Positions 1 to 8,829 are shown, counted from the first letter of the stretch. The stretch: 64,000 nt of DNA from RGIG4079 sp045596365 (GCA_045596365.1 JAZOCE010000023.1:1-64000), one strand, 5' to 3'. The notes: generated from the sequence alone by a model not told the origin. Numbers and translations: made by a program.

Positions 1-256
1 CGATAGCTTGTCCGAGAGAAAGGAGTCCTGCATTTACAAAGCTGACAACCATTACTGTTGTTGCTGATGAAGATTGGATGATTGATGTGATACCAAGACC
101 TGTCATTACTCCTTTCAATGGGTTGGAGGTCATTGCCGATAGGAAACTTCTAAGTTTTTCGCCTGCTACTTTTTGCAAACCTGAACTCATTAAGTTCATC
201 CCATAAAGGAACATACCTAATGCTCCCAATAGGGTGGAAATTTGAAATAAATCCAT
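1..256 (-). CDS. Na+/phosphate symporter family protein, N-terminal part
   Basis: Partial gene: the 85 N-terminal residues lie in the window and the rest is beyond position 1. I read it from ATG at 256 with no stop. The start MDLFQISTLLGALGMFLYGMN is a first membrane helix, followed by a segment ending in the QSSSATT signature of the Na/Pi-cotransporter family (PF02690; NptA/YjbB type). Family members import phosphate with sodium across the inner membrane and often carry a C-terminal PhoU-like domain, which cannot be checked here. It lies downstream of, and on the same strand as, the small gene at 353-733, with a gap of about 96 bases. I see no -7 box directly in front of it, so it may be read from the upstream promoter. 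Confidence 0.85.
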   Translation of the reverse strand, partial: MDLFQISTLLGALGMFLYGMNLMSSGLQKVAGEKLRSFLSAMTSNPLKGVMTGLGITSIIQSSSATTVMVVSFVNAGLLSLGQAI

Positions 257-352
257 TATTTTTAATAAGTAAAATTTTTAGTATCTTAATATATAACAAC
301 AACGGCATTTTTAGAAAAATGTCGCTTAAATAATATTATAAATTAAAGAATA

Positions 353-733
353 CTAAATAATTAGTTTACCAATACTGATGAGTCGATTGACAGGCTTGGT
401 AAACAAAGAATGGATTATTTGAGATTTTTTTTGAATGAAATTGCTGATTTCAAGGCTAATGACTTTCCCCGATTTGATAAACTCAAAATTGTATCGGATA
501 GAAGAATTTGCTCTTTTGGGAGAGTTTTGTAAGCTTAAAACGTTAGTCGAAGAAACTCGACGAGGAAGATAGATGTCAAAATCAGACGAAGAATAATCAG
601 AGTAAAAAGCTTCAACTTCTGTTGTAATATCTTGTATGGGATTGGTCAAGATTACAGAATCGGACTTATCTACGCCATCAATAATCGCAATAGCAATTAT
701 TATGGGAATCATATATTTCAGCAGATAATTCAC
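353..733 (-). CDS. small exported protein, unknown function
   Basis: 126 residues from a GTG start; an in-frame ATG (codon 8, position 712) is an alternative. The N-terminus (MNYLLKYMIPIIIAIAIIDG) is hydrophobic and could be a signal peptide or anchor. The rest is Ser/Ile/Lys-rich with no motif I recognise. Its reality is supported by a near-perfect Bacteroidota promoter just upstream on the same strand (754-785), better than those of most named genes here. It precedes the Na/Pi symporter gene and may be co-transcribed with it. Function unknown. Confidence 0.6.
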   Translation of the reverse strand: MNYLLKYMIPIIIAIAIIDGVDKSDSVILTNPIQDITTEVEAFYSDYSSSDFDIYLPRRVSSTNVLSLQNSPKRANSSIRYNFEFIKSGKVISLEISNFIQKKSQIIHSLFTKPVNRLISIGKLII

Positions 734-753
734 CTATAGTCTAAATTTATTCT

Positions 754-785
754 ACAAATTTAGCAATAATTTATAAGATAGCAAA
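754..785 (-). promoter_or_regulatory. Bacteroidota promoter for the 353-733 gene
   Basis: On the minus strand TTTG (782-785) is followed after exactly 20 bases by TAAATTTG (754-761), matching -33 TTTG and -7 TAnnTTTG. The -7 box lies about 20 bases before the GTG start. Confidence 0.65.
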
Positions 786-887
786 TAATAGCATGAAACC
801 TATTTATAAATAAATGTATATAGATAATATAAATGAGCTGATAAATTAAAAAAATGAGATATATTAATAATTATGAATAAAAATATT

Positions 888-895
888 TACCTTTG
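888..895 (+). promoter_or_regulatory. -7 box for nagA
   Basis: TACCTTTG fits TAnnTTTG. It lies 45 bases before the nagA ATG in a very AT-rich stretch. No TTTG -33 element at the expected distance. Confidence 0.5.
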
Positions 896-940
896 TATAG
901 AATTAAGTAAATGAATATTAATCTTAAAACATAAAATACA

Positions 941-2107
941 ATGCTTACACAAATAGTTAATGCAAAGGTGCTCACCCCGCAAGGTTGGATCGAAAATGGT
1001 TCGGTCTTGATGGATGGAAACAAGATTGCTGATGTAATGAATAATTCTCAACCGGTAGAAGGTGCAGAGATTGTTGATGCAAAAGGAAATGTAGTTGCTC
1101 CCGGTGGAATTGAAATTCATGTCCATGGAGGTGGTGGTCGCGACTTTATGGAAGGAACCGAAGAAGCATTTAAAGTTGCGGTTGACGCTCATTTGAAACA
1201 TGGTACAACTGCAATTTTCCCTACATTGTCATCTTCAACAGTGCCAATGATTGAAGCTGCTGCTGAAACATGTACTAAAATAATGAATGAAGATCCGAAT
1301 ACACCAATTTTAGGTTTACATCTGGAAGGGCATTATCTAAATATGGCAATGGCAGGAGGTCAACTTCCTGAAAATATTAAAAATCCTGATCCGGCAGAGT
1401 ATGAGCCTATTATTAATAAATGGCCATGTATCAAGCGTTGGGATGCTGCTCCTGAATTACCCGGTGCTGTGGAATTTGGGAAATTCATTACATCTAAAGG
1501 AGTGTTGGCATCTATTGCTCACACACAAGCCGAATATAAAGATGTAAAAGCCGGATGGGAAGCAGGATTTACTCATGCAACACACTTTTATAATGCTATG
1601 ACTGGAGTTCATAAACGTCGTGAGTTCAAATATGAAGGAACTATTGAAAGTATATATCTACATGATGATATGACAGTGGAGCTTGTTGCTGATGGAATCC
1701 ATGTTCCACCCGCAATGTTGAAGATGGTTTATAAGATAAAAGGTGTTGAACGTACATGTGCAATTACTGATGCATTGGCAGTAGCTGCAAGTGATAGTCA
1801 AACTGCATTTGACCCTCGTGTAATTATTGAAGATGGTGTGTGTAAACTATCTGATCGTTCAGCGTTGGCTGGTAGTATCGCAACAATGGATCGCTTAATT
1901 CGCACAATGGTTCAGCAAGCAGAAATTCCATTGAATGATGCGTTGAGAATGATTTCAGAAACACCTGCAAAAATCATGAAAGTATATGATCGTAAAGGCT
2001 CTCTTGAAAAGGGAAAAGATGCAGATGTGATTATGCTTGATGAGAACTTAGAACTTTGCGGAGTATGGTCAATGGGAAAATTAGTTGACGGAACGAGAAA
2101 GTTTTAA
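941..2107 (+). CDS. nagA: N-acetylglucosamine-6-phosphate deacetylase
   Basis: 388 residues, the usual length. NagA hydrolyses GlcNAc-6-P to GlcN-6-P and acetate in the cytoplasm, feeding amino sugars to glycolysis or wall synthesis. Amidohydrolase hallmarks: HVHGGGG (His60, His62), LHLEGH with metal ligand Glu129, IAHTQAEY and THATHFYNAM for the later histidines, ITDAL for the catalytic aspartate, and a C-terminal KGKDADVIMLD that closes the small beta domain. The segment after Glu129 reads GHYLNMAMAGGQ where many NagA have GPFLNP..KGAH, a modest substrate-loop difference. The gene is monocistronic, with its own -7 box and a strong terminator. Confidence 0.93.
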   Translation: MLTQIVNAKVLTPQGWIENGSVLMDGNKIADVMNNSQPVEGAEIVDAKGNVVAPGGIEIHVHGGGGRDFMEGTEEAFKVAVDAHLKHGTTAIFPTLSSSTVPMIEAAAETCTKIMNEDPNTPILGLHLEGHYLNMAMAGGQLPENIKNPDPAEYEPIINKWPCIKRWDAAPELPGAVEFGKFITSKGVLASIAHTQAEYKDVKAGWEAGFTHATHFYNAMTGVHKRREFKYEGTIESIYLHDDMTVELVADGIHVPPAMLKMVYKIKGVERTCAITDALAVAASDSQTAFDPRVIIEDGVCKLSDRSALAGSIATMDRLIRTMVQQAEIPLNDALRMISETPAKIMKVYDRKGSLEKGKDADVIMLDENLELCGVWSMGKLVDGTRKF

Positions 2108-2128
2108 AAAATAATATATATAAAACTA

Positions 2129-2155
2129 AAGTCCCGATTTTAGTCGGGACTTTTT
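2129..2155. terminator. bidirectional terminator, nagA / yraN
   Basis: A 9-bp stem (AAGTCCCGA / TCGGGACTT) with a TTTTAG loop, followed by Ts on the plus strand and preceded by As. It sits between convergent nagA and yraN and overlaps the yraN stop. Confidence 0.85.
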
Positions 2156-2525
2156 ATGTTGATAATAGAGGAGGCATAAATGCGTCTGGAATATGTTCTA
2201 TCTTATGACCTGTTTCAGGACTTCCTATAATTAAGATTATGTCAAATTGTGGCTCATGAGGGATATTATACATCTTTATATATGAATTTGCGGAGCGAGT
2301 CATATGTATAATCTTTTTTCTGTCGATTGATTCAAGTGGGTCAACATAATCATCAGTGCGGGTTTTTACCTCGACAAAAATTATGCGGTTGCCTTTCATG
2401 GCGATAATGTCAATCTCATAATGATTTACACGCCAATTGCGTTCACATATTGCATAACCATTGCAAATCAGTGTTTCGCATGCAATGCTTTCTCCCCATT
2501 TTCCTAATTCATTGTGCTTTGCCAT
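2154..2525 (-). CDS. YraN family (UPF0102) nuclease-fold protein
   Basis: 123 residues, the family's usual size. It has the whole YraN pattern: GEWGES-type N-terminus (LGKWGESIACE), NGYAICERNWR, YEIDIIA and IFVEVKTR. This is the D..ExK core of the restriction-endonuclease-like fold. YraN proteins are widespread and often sit near rnhB or ribosomal genes; their role (DNA repair or Holliday junction processing) is not firmly established. Here the gene stands alone, convergent with nagA, with its own -7 box. Confidence 0.88.
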   Translation of the reverse strand: MAKHNELGKWGESIACETLICNGYAICERNWRVNHYEIDIIAMKGNRIIFVEVKTRTDDYVDPLESIDRKKIIHMTRSANSYIKMYNIPHEPQFDIILIIGSPETGHKIEHIPDAFMPPLLST

Positions 2526-2541
2526 CTTAGTAATATTTCGG

Positions 2542-2549
2542 CAAACTTA
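2542..2549 (-). promoter_or_regulatory. -7 box for yraN
   Basis: Minus strand TAAGTTTG, 17 bases before the yraN start. Confidence 0.5.
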
Positions 2550-2705
2550 ATTATAAAATTTATTCTAAGAAGAATCATAAAAGGTTAAAAAAAATAAATA
2601 TCGGTAAATTTAGACTTTTTAGAAGTTGCAGGCATGTTATTGTATATTTTATTTTTTTAATAATTGAATAATTACTATTTTTGTTTAAAATTAAATTTTT
2701 ATACC

Positions 2706-3155
2706 ATGCGTTTTATAACATTTACACTATTACTATTGCTAACTCTGTCAATAAATGCTGTTGATAATTTGATTGTCAGACAGAGTATGGGAGATAAATC
2801 AATCTCCATTTCGAGTATTAGCCACATTACATTTCCAACAGATGGAAGTGGGGTAGTCGTTAATTTTACTGATGGAACGTCAGAAAAGTTTGCTCGTGGC
2901 ACTTTTGTTTCATTGCGTTTTAATGGTTCCCTTTCCGGTATCGACAAAATTGCTTCAGAAAATCAATCAGGTTTGATTTTCAGCACTGATTGTTCGACAA
3001 TCTCAGTTGCTGATGAAAATGTGATGATTGAAGTATATTCTACTGCAGGAGCTTTAGTCGCAGAGGGTAAAGGAGCGTTGAATATTTCTAATCTTGTTCC
3101 CGGAACATATATTGTTAAAGCCGGAACAGTAATTTCTAAAATTGTAAAACGATGA
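2706..3155 (+). CDS. small exported protein with T9SS-type C-terminal sorting domain
   Basis: 149 residues. I chose ATG 2706 (MRFITFTLLLLLTLSINA) because it gives a clean signal peptide; an upstream ATG at 2664 adds 14 residues before it. After cleavage comes a beta-rich stretch (about 20-80) whose pattern resembles the N-terminus of the next gene's product: a short strand, SISSISHITFPTDGSGVVVNFTDGT, then a closing strand. The last about 70 residues look like a type A T9SS sorting domain: VMIEVYSTAGALV, NLVPGTYIVKAG and a basic end IVKR. Its stop overlaps the start of the 3152 gene by four bases (ATGA), so translation is coupled. It has no enzymatic motif and could be a small surface protein or an adaptor. 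Confidence 0.75.
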   Translation: MRFITFTLLLLLTLSINAVDNLIVRQSMGDKSISISSISHITFPTDGSGVVVNFTDGTSEKFARGTFVSLRFNGSLSGIDKIASENQSGLIFSTDCSTISVADENVMIEVYSTAGALVAEGKGALNISNLVPGTYIVKAGTVISKIVKR

Positions 3156-6100
3156 AAAAGACTATTATTTTAGCAATATCAGCGTTATCGCTTGTTTCAT
3201 TGGCTTGGGCAGCTGAAACAATGTGGATTCAACGAACAGATAATATGAAACTTGGATTGCCTCTTGAGATAGCTGATAGTGTGTCTATTTCGCAAGATGG
3301 GGCAAATGTGATTTTTACAGCAACAAACGGAGTTGTAAAAACGATGCCTAATTCAGAGGTTGAAAAAGTAACAATAGGAACAGCTTCTTCAATCGTTGAA
3401 ATTAATTATAATGGTACAGATGTAGAAATTGTAAACCCATTTGCGTTTGAAGGCGTTACTGTTACCAAGACCGGTGCCGATGTTGTAGTTACATCAACTT
3501 CTCTAAATGAACTTTCTTATAAATTAACCGGAACAACAACAAGTGGATCATTCAAGATTTATTCAGATACTAAATTTATTCTTGATTTGAATAGTGTGAG
3601 CATTACAAATAATGATGGTGCTGCAATCAATATTCAAACAGGTAAAAAATGTACCATTCAGTTGACTGGAACATCTAATTTGACCGATGCCTCTTCTTAT
3701 GCAACAGTATCGGGTGAGGACCAAAAAGGTTGTTTCTTTAGTGAAGGTCAGTTAATATTTACCGGAACAGGTACATTGAATGTAAATGGTAACTATAAAC
3801 ATGGTATATGTAGTGATGACTACATTGATATTCAAAGTGGTACAGTTAATATCGTTAAAGCAGCCAATGATGGTATTCGTGTAAATGATTACTTCTTGAT
3901 GACCGGAGGTTCACTTACTACAGCTGCAACAGGTGATGGTATTGATGGCGATGCAGGTTATATTCAAATTGATGGAGGTAAAATGAATGTAACAATATTG
4001 ACCGCTGACACTAAAGGTATTAAATGTGATAGTATCATTACAGTAAATGGTGGTGATATCACCCTTACAGTTCCTGCTGCTCAAGGTAAAGGATTCAAAA
4101 CAAAACAAACCATGACTGTTAATGGCGGAACTATCACAGCCAATATGACCGGTGCTGTTGCTATCGTTTCAAACGACCCTTCTTATTGTACTGCAATTAA
4201 AACTGATGTTGATTTTGTACAAACAAATGGAACAATCAATATCACACATTCAGGAGCAGGAGGTAAAGGTATTTCTGCTGATGGAAATATTAATATCAAA
4301 GGTGGAAATCTAACTGTAACAGTAACAGGTGCTTGTGGTACATATACTAATACATCGGGAGTAACAGATAATTATGCTTCAACATGTATTTCTGCTGACA
4401 ATAATGTAAACATTAGTGGTGGTAATATTACTCTAAATGTAAAAGCTAATTCAGCAAAGGGTATAAAATCAGATTTAAATACTACAATATCAGGAGGTAC
4501 AATTACGGGAACTTTGACAGGAAGCACAGTAGTTGTGAACTATGATCCTTCTCATTGTGGGTTGATAAAGTGTGATGGTAACTATACTCAAAATGGTGGT
4601 ACAATCAATGCTACTCATTCGGGAGTTGGAGGCAAAGGTATTTCTGTAGATGGTACAGCTATATTTAATTCAGGTAATGTAACAATTACAACAACAGGTA
4701 GTGCGGCAACTTATACAGCAACAACAGGTACTGATACCTATAGCCCAATATGTATCTCAGTTGATGGTAATTTGTATCTTTTAGGTGGAACATTTAATGT
4801 TAAGTCAACAGGCGCTGGAGGTAAATGTATTAAGAGTGACCAACAAATTATAATGGGTACCGAAAATGGAGAGTCTCCAGAAATTTCAGTAACACCTACT
4901 GCAGGGGCTATTTCTCAAGTGTGGAATTATTCACAAACATCAGGTGGTACTGCTTCATGGATGACATACGGGACTCAAGTAGTTAATGATATGGCATTAA
5001 GCAATGGCAAGCTATATGTAGTGCGTCGCAATGGAGGAAATTCTGATAATACAATACGGATCGTAAATGCCTATACAGGAGTTGAAACAGGTACATTAAA
5101 TACATCATCTTGTACAACAGGAACATACTATCTAAGTAGCGTGGAAACTCTTGGTAGCACAATTCTTGCATGTAACTTGACAAATTCAGCTACTACAAAC
5201 TTTGTGATATACAAATGGGATAGTGATACATCAACACCAACAGTATTGCTAAATGCGGCACCTCCATGCACACGCATTGGCGATGCTATGTCGGTGAGTG
5301 GTGATATGACAAATGGTCGCATATGGTTTGTATATGGTGATCAAGCCTATTACTATACTATCAGTAACGGTGCAATAACTTCAACTACCCCGACTGCAAT
5401 CAACTTGACAAAAGATGGCGCATCTTATGCTATTTCATCAGGAAACGGATATGGAAATATCACAGTTGAAAGTGATGGGTCATTCTGGATATCAAGTTCA
5501 TTAGCAAACTATGCTGCAACCCATTTCAGTGCGACAGGTGCATATATTGAAGAACTTGGTTCAGTATCACAAGGAACCGACTTGAAATTCTTTACTTATA
5601 ACGGAACTGAATATGTCGCAATGTCAAAATATTTGAACACATCAAATACATCAATTGCTGATGCTGCTGTTACTATTATGGAAAAATCAACGGGTTCTGA
5701 GATTGGAACATATCCTACAGCCGGTTTAGGTGGCACACGCAATACAAGTTTCCGCAACTCTGTTTGTGCTGAGGTAACATCCGATGGATATTATGTATGG
5801 ATTAATGTGCCATTCCAAGGAGCTGCATGTTATAAATATACAGAGCCAACAAATGAAGATTCAGATAGCGGTTCAGAAGAGGACACACCAACCGGAGAAA
5901 TCGCTCCTCTTGTAGTAACTGCAGAAACAACAGGTGCACAATTTGGCACATCTTCAAGTGGTGGAGGCAATCGCCCTGGCAGCTCAACATCAACAAGTGG
6001 CTCGACAAGCCCTAAAGTTATCAAGGCTATGGCTGCAATGACAGTAAATAGCGGTAGCTTCACTATCAAATCGGCAAATGAAGGAGGGGAAGGTCTTGAA

Positions 6101-6682
6101 TCAAAAACAACTATCACTATCAATGGAGGTAACTTCTATTTTAATACATACGATGATTGTTTGAATGCTGCGACAGCTCTTAATATAACTGGAGGTAACC
6201 TTCGTTGCGTAGCAACAGGGAATGATGCAGTAGACTCAAATAGTGCAATGACAATTAGTGGAGGTCTCCTTCTTGCGAGCGGAACTCGTGAGCCGGAAGA
6301 AGGTATCGATGTTGATAATGCAAATAAATTATCAATCACCGGTGGCACAGTTATCAATCAAAAGGGTAATATGTTGAATCTAACGACAACACAATGTAAA
6401 GTGCCGACAATTAAATATTCGTCATCAATTTCTGCCGGAACATTGATTACTATAACAAATTCATCGGGTACACACATCATGTCGTTCAAGGCTCCCCAAG
6501 CAATGAGTCAAGGATGTTATATAACATTGCCTGAATTTGTATCGGGAAGTTCATACAAACTTTATACAGGAGGCTCTGTGAGTGGCGGAACAGTATTTAA
6601 TGAGGTAACCAAGGGAGGAACCTTCTCCGGAGGTACACAAGTTAAATCATTCACTATCTCATCCAACTTGACAAGTTTATAA
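3152..6682 (+). CDS. large exported beta-helix protein, Cthe_2159-like carbohydrate-binding family
   Basis: 1176 residues with signal peptide MKKTIILAISALSLVSLAWA. Residues about 90-580 and 915-1120 are made of repeated strands of the form GGNITL / NGGTIT / IKSDGNITISGG. This matches the Cthe_2159-type carbohydrate-binding proteins (PF14262), right-handed beta-helices that bind acidic polysaccharide or cellulose. Between the two beta-helix blocks (about 585-900) is a propeller-like insert (ILACNLTNSATTNFVIYKWD, SVSGDMTNGRIWF) related in pattern to a module in the two GHL10 glycosidases at 21.6-28.6 kb. A linker rich in Asp/Glu/Ser/Gly (about 900-945) follows. There is no C-terminal sorting domain, although its small partner gene has one. 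A surface polysaccharide-binding role is inferred, not shown. Confidence 0.8.
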   Translation: MKKTIILAISALSLVSLAWAAETMWIQRTDNMKLGLPLEIADSVSISQDGANVIFTATNGVVKTMPNSEVEKVTIGTASSIVEINYNGTDVEIVNPFAFEGVTVTKTGADVVVTSTSLNELSYKLTGTTTSGSFKIYSDTKFILDLNSVSITNNDGAAINIQTGKKCTIQLTGTSNLTDASSYATVSGEDQKGCFFSEGQLIFTGTGTLNVNGNYKHGICSDDYIDIQSGTVNIVKAANDGIRVNDYFLMTGGSLTTAATGDGIDGDAGYIQIDGGKMNVTILTADTKGIKCDSIITVNGGDITLTVPAAQGKGFKTKQTMTVNGGTITANMTGAVAIVSNDPSYCTAIKTDVDFVQTNGTINITHSGAGGKGISADGNINIKGGNLTVTVTGACGTYTNTSGVTDNYASTCISADNNVNISGGNITLNVKANSAKGIKSDLNTTISGGTITGTLTGSTVVVNYDPSHCGLIKCDGNYTQNGGTINATHSGVGGKGISVDGTAIFNSGNVTITTTGSAATYTATTGTDTYSPICISVDGNLYLLGGTFNVKSTGAGGKCIKSDQQIIMGTENGESPEISVTPTAGAISQVWNYSQTSGGTASWMTYGTQVVNDMALSNGKLYVVRRNGGNSDNTIRIVNAYTGVETGTLNTSSCTTGTYYLSSVETLGSTILACNLTNSATTNFVIYKWDSDTSTPTVLLNAAPPCTRIGDAMSVSGDMTNGRIWFVYGDQAYYYTISNGAITSTTPTAINLTKDGASYAISSGNGYGNITVESDGSFWISSSLANYAATHFSATGAYIEELGSVSQGTDLKFFTYNGTEYVAMSKYLNTSNTSIADAAVTIMEKSTGSEIGTYPTAGLGGTRNTSFRNSVCAEVTSDGYYVWINVPFQGAACYKYTEPTNEDSDSGSEEDTPTGEIAPLVVTAETTGAQFGTSSSGGGNRPGSSTSTSGSTSPKVIKAMAAMTVNSGSFTIKSANEGGEGLESKTTITINGGNFYFNTYDDCLNAATALNITGGNLRCVATGNDAVDSNSAMTISGGLLLASGTREPEEGIDVDNANKLSITGGTVINQKGNMLNLTTTQCKVPTIKYSSSISAGTLITITNSSGTHIMSFKAPQAMSQGCYITLPEFVSGSSYKLYTGGSVSGGTVFNEVTKGGTFSGGTQVKSFTISSNLTSL

Positions 6683-6705
6683 TAGAATATAGTTCTAAAA
6701 ATAAG

Positions 6706-6737
6706 GCGTTGCAGTCTATGATTGCAACGCTTTTTTT
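6706..6737 (+). terminator. intrinsic terminator after the beta-helix gene
   Basis: Perfect 8-bp stem GCGTTGCA / TGCAACGC, 9-base loop, followed by seven Ts. Confidence 0.9.
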
Positions 6738-6768
6738 ATAAATGTGTGATTACCTAAGAAAAAATAGC

Positions 6769-6776
6769 TAATTTTG
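6769..6776 (+). promoter_or_regulatory. -7 box for nadE
   Basis: TAATTTTG, 23 bases before the nadE ATG. Confidence 0.5.
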
Positions 6777-6799
6777 TAAAGTTCTTAAAAGAAAGTATT

Positions 6800-8728
6800 A
6801 TGAATAATGGTTTTCTCAGAGTAGCGTCAGCCGTATCAAAGGTAAATGTCGCCGATGTAAAATATAATGTTGCCAATATTATATCAATGTGCGATAATCT
6901 TAACGAGAAAAATGTGCAAGTTGCTGTATTTCCCGAAATGTCAGTAACAGGCTATACATGTGGAGATCTTTTTCATAATGATAAACTCTTACAAGGAGCA
7001 CAAGATGGTTTAAGAGAGATTGCAAAAGCATCGGAGCAATGGTCTATGTTATTGTTCGTTGGTGCACCCATTAAACTTAATAATCGATTGTATAACTGCG
7101 CTGTTGCTATATATAAAGGAGAAATCATTGGAGTTGTCCCCAAGAGTTATATCCCTGATTATAGTGGGGCAAATGAAAAACGCTTATGGCAGTCAGGACT
7201 GGGTGTAAATACCGTTGTTGATGTAGCAGGTTTTAATGTGCCATTTTGTGTTAATCAGCTATTAAGAATAGGGAATGTATCAGTGGCAGTTGAGGTAGGA
7301 GAGGACATGTTATCTCCAATTCCTCAATCGGTAAAAGTTGCGATGGCAGGAGCGCAAGTGATTGTAAACTTGTCGGCTATATGTAGTGTTGCCGGAAGTT
7401 ATGGTCGACTTAAAGCAATGATTATACAACAATCATCACAATCTGTTTCTGCTTATATTTATTCGGGAGCAGGATATGGAGAGTCAACAACTGATAGCGT
7501 ATATGAAGGCAACGCTGTTATAGCTGAAAATGGAGTGTTATTAGCTGAATCTGAACGATGGAGTTTTGATGCAAAAACAATTATTGCCGATATTGACATT
7601 GATGCAATCAATCAAGAACGTTTGTCGAACAATATATTTGGTGATTGCGCATTGCGAGAATTGTCGGAGCAATATACCATAATTGATGTTGATAAATCAC
7701 TTAGAGAGATTGACGAAACATTTTATCGCAATATAAATCCTAATCCTTTTATTCCTCAAAATGAAGTTGATGTGGAGTTGTTGTGTAATGAAGTGGTGAA
7801 TACACAAGTTGCCGGACTTGCTCGTCGCGTAGAGTTTACACATGCACGTTCAATCGTAGTGGGTATTTCCGGAGGTATTGACTCAACGCTTGCATTGCTT
7901 GTCGCGGTAAAGACATTTGACAAATTGGGATTGGACCGCACTGGTATTGTAGGAGTTACTATGCCCGGATTTGGAACTACCGACCGCACATATAACAATG
8001 CCTTGGAGTTGATGACATCATTGGGTATTTCTCAACGTGAAATTTCAATTGTCCCATCTGTTGAACAACATTTTAAAGATATCAATCACGATAAAAATGT
8101 CCATGATGTAACCTATGAAAATTCACAGGCGCGTGAACGAACACAGATATTGATGGATGTTGCTAATCAAGTAGGAGGCATGGTGCTTGGCACAGGCGAT
8201 CTTTCGGAACTTGCACTTGGGTGGGCTACATATAATGGCGATCACATGTCGATGTATGGTGTAAACGCAGGAGTTCCTAAAACATTGGTGAAACATCTCG
8301 TTAAATGGATAGCAAAACAATCAGAATCGGATAGTGTGAGAGCAACACTGATTGATATTGTTGATACCCCCATTAGTCCGGAATTAATACCTGCCGATGA
8401 GAACGGAAACATCAAGCAAAAAACAGAAGATCTTGTAGGACCCTATGAATTGCACGATTTCGTATTGTATTACACTCTACGCTATGGATATTCTCCAAGA
8501 AAAATCTTCTATTTGGCACAAAAAGCCTTTGCCGGAGTATATGAACATGATGTTATCAAATATTGGATGACTACATTTTTCCGTAGATTTTTTAATCAAC
8601 AATTTAAACGTTCTTGTTTGCCCGATGGCCCAAATGTGTTAGGCCTATCTATCTCTCCGAGAGGAGCATGGGTAATGCCGTCAGATGCGTCATCTGCATT
8701 GTGGCTTGCTGAGTGTGCTGAACTCTAA
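6800..8728 (+). CDS. nadE: NAD+ synthetase with N-terminal glutaminase-type domain lacking its cysteine
   Basis: 642 residues, the usual size of glutamine-dependent NAD synthetases. These amidate nicotinate adenine dinucleotide to NAD+ at the expense of ATP. The N-terminal nitrilase-like domain (about 1-285) normally frees ammonia from glutamine through a Glu-Lys-Cys triad. Glu46 (FPEMSVTGY) and Lys115 (PKSYIPDY) are present, but where the cysteine of E-I/V-C-E-D is expected the sequence reads VEVGEDM, with Gly167 (codon gga at 7298-7300). The C-terminal synthetase domain is intact, with the ATP PP-loop GISGGIDSTLAL and later GTGDLSELALGW. I infer a real protein that probably uses free ammonia or another ammonia source. 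A single gene with its own -7 box. Confidence 0.9.
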   Translation: MNNGFLRVASAVSKVNVADVKYNVANIISMCDNLNEKNVQVAVFPEMSVTGYTCGDLFHNDKLLQGAQDGLREIAKASEQWSMLLFVGAPIKLNNRLYNCAVAIYKGEIIGVVPKSYIPDYSGANEKRLWQSGLGVNTVVDVAGFNVPFCVNQLLRIGNVSVAVEVGEDMLSPIPQSVKVAMAGAQVIVNLSAICSVAGSYGRLKAMIIQQSSQSVSAYIYSGAGYGESTTDSVYEGNAVIAENGVLLAESERWSFDAKTIIADIDIDAINQERLSNNIFGDCALRELSEQYTIIDVDKSLREIDETFYRNINPNPFIPQNEVDVELLCNEVVNTQVAGLARRVEFTHARSIVVGISGGIDSTLALLVAVKTFDKLGLDRTGIVGVTMPGFGTTDRTYNNALELMTSLGISQREISIVPSVEQHFKDINHDKNVHDVTYENSQARERTQILMDVANQVGGMVLGTGDLSELALGWATYNGDHMSMYGVNAGVPKTLVKHLVKWIAKQSESDSVRATLIDIVDTPISPELIPADENGNIKQKTEDLVGPYELHDFVLYYTLRYGYSPRKIFYLAQKAFAGVYEHDVIKYWMTTFFRRFFNQQFKRSCLPDGPNVLGLSISPRGAWVMPSDASSALWLAECAEL

Positions 8729-8759
8729 ATGAAAATAATGTTAAAAAACGTCGTTTTAT

Positions 8760-8785
8760 AAAGCAGGATTAAACTTTTCTGCTTT
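8760..8785 (+). terminator. possible terminator hairpin after nadE
   Basis: AAAGCAG (8760-8766) pairs with CTGCTTT (8779-8785) across a 12-base loop. The T tract is short, so the call is weak. It abuts the inverted repeat at 8783-8829. Confidence 0.4.
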
Positions 8786-8829
8786 AGCTAAGTCATATAG
8801 ACAAATGCAGATTAATTTGCTTAGCTAAA
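8783..8829. repeat. inverted repeat upstream of the Spy-like gene
   Basis: TTTAGCTAAG (8783-8792) and CTTAGCTAAA (8820-8829) are perfect reverse complements separated by 27 bases. They lie 36-82 bases before the ATG at 8865, a plausible place for an operator pair or a leader structure. I found no second copy. Confidence 0.5.

Noticed and set aside
3500..6400. Repeated short motifs such as GGTGGTAAT and AATGGTGG that might suggest a CRISPR array or DNA repeat
   Set aside because: The repetition is in the protein (beta-helix rungs); spacing and sequence vary at DNA level and there are no spacers.
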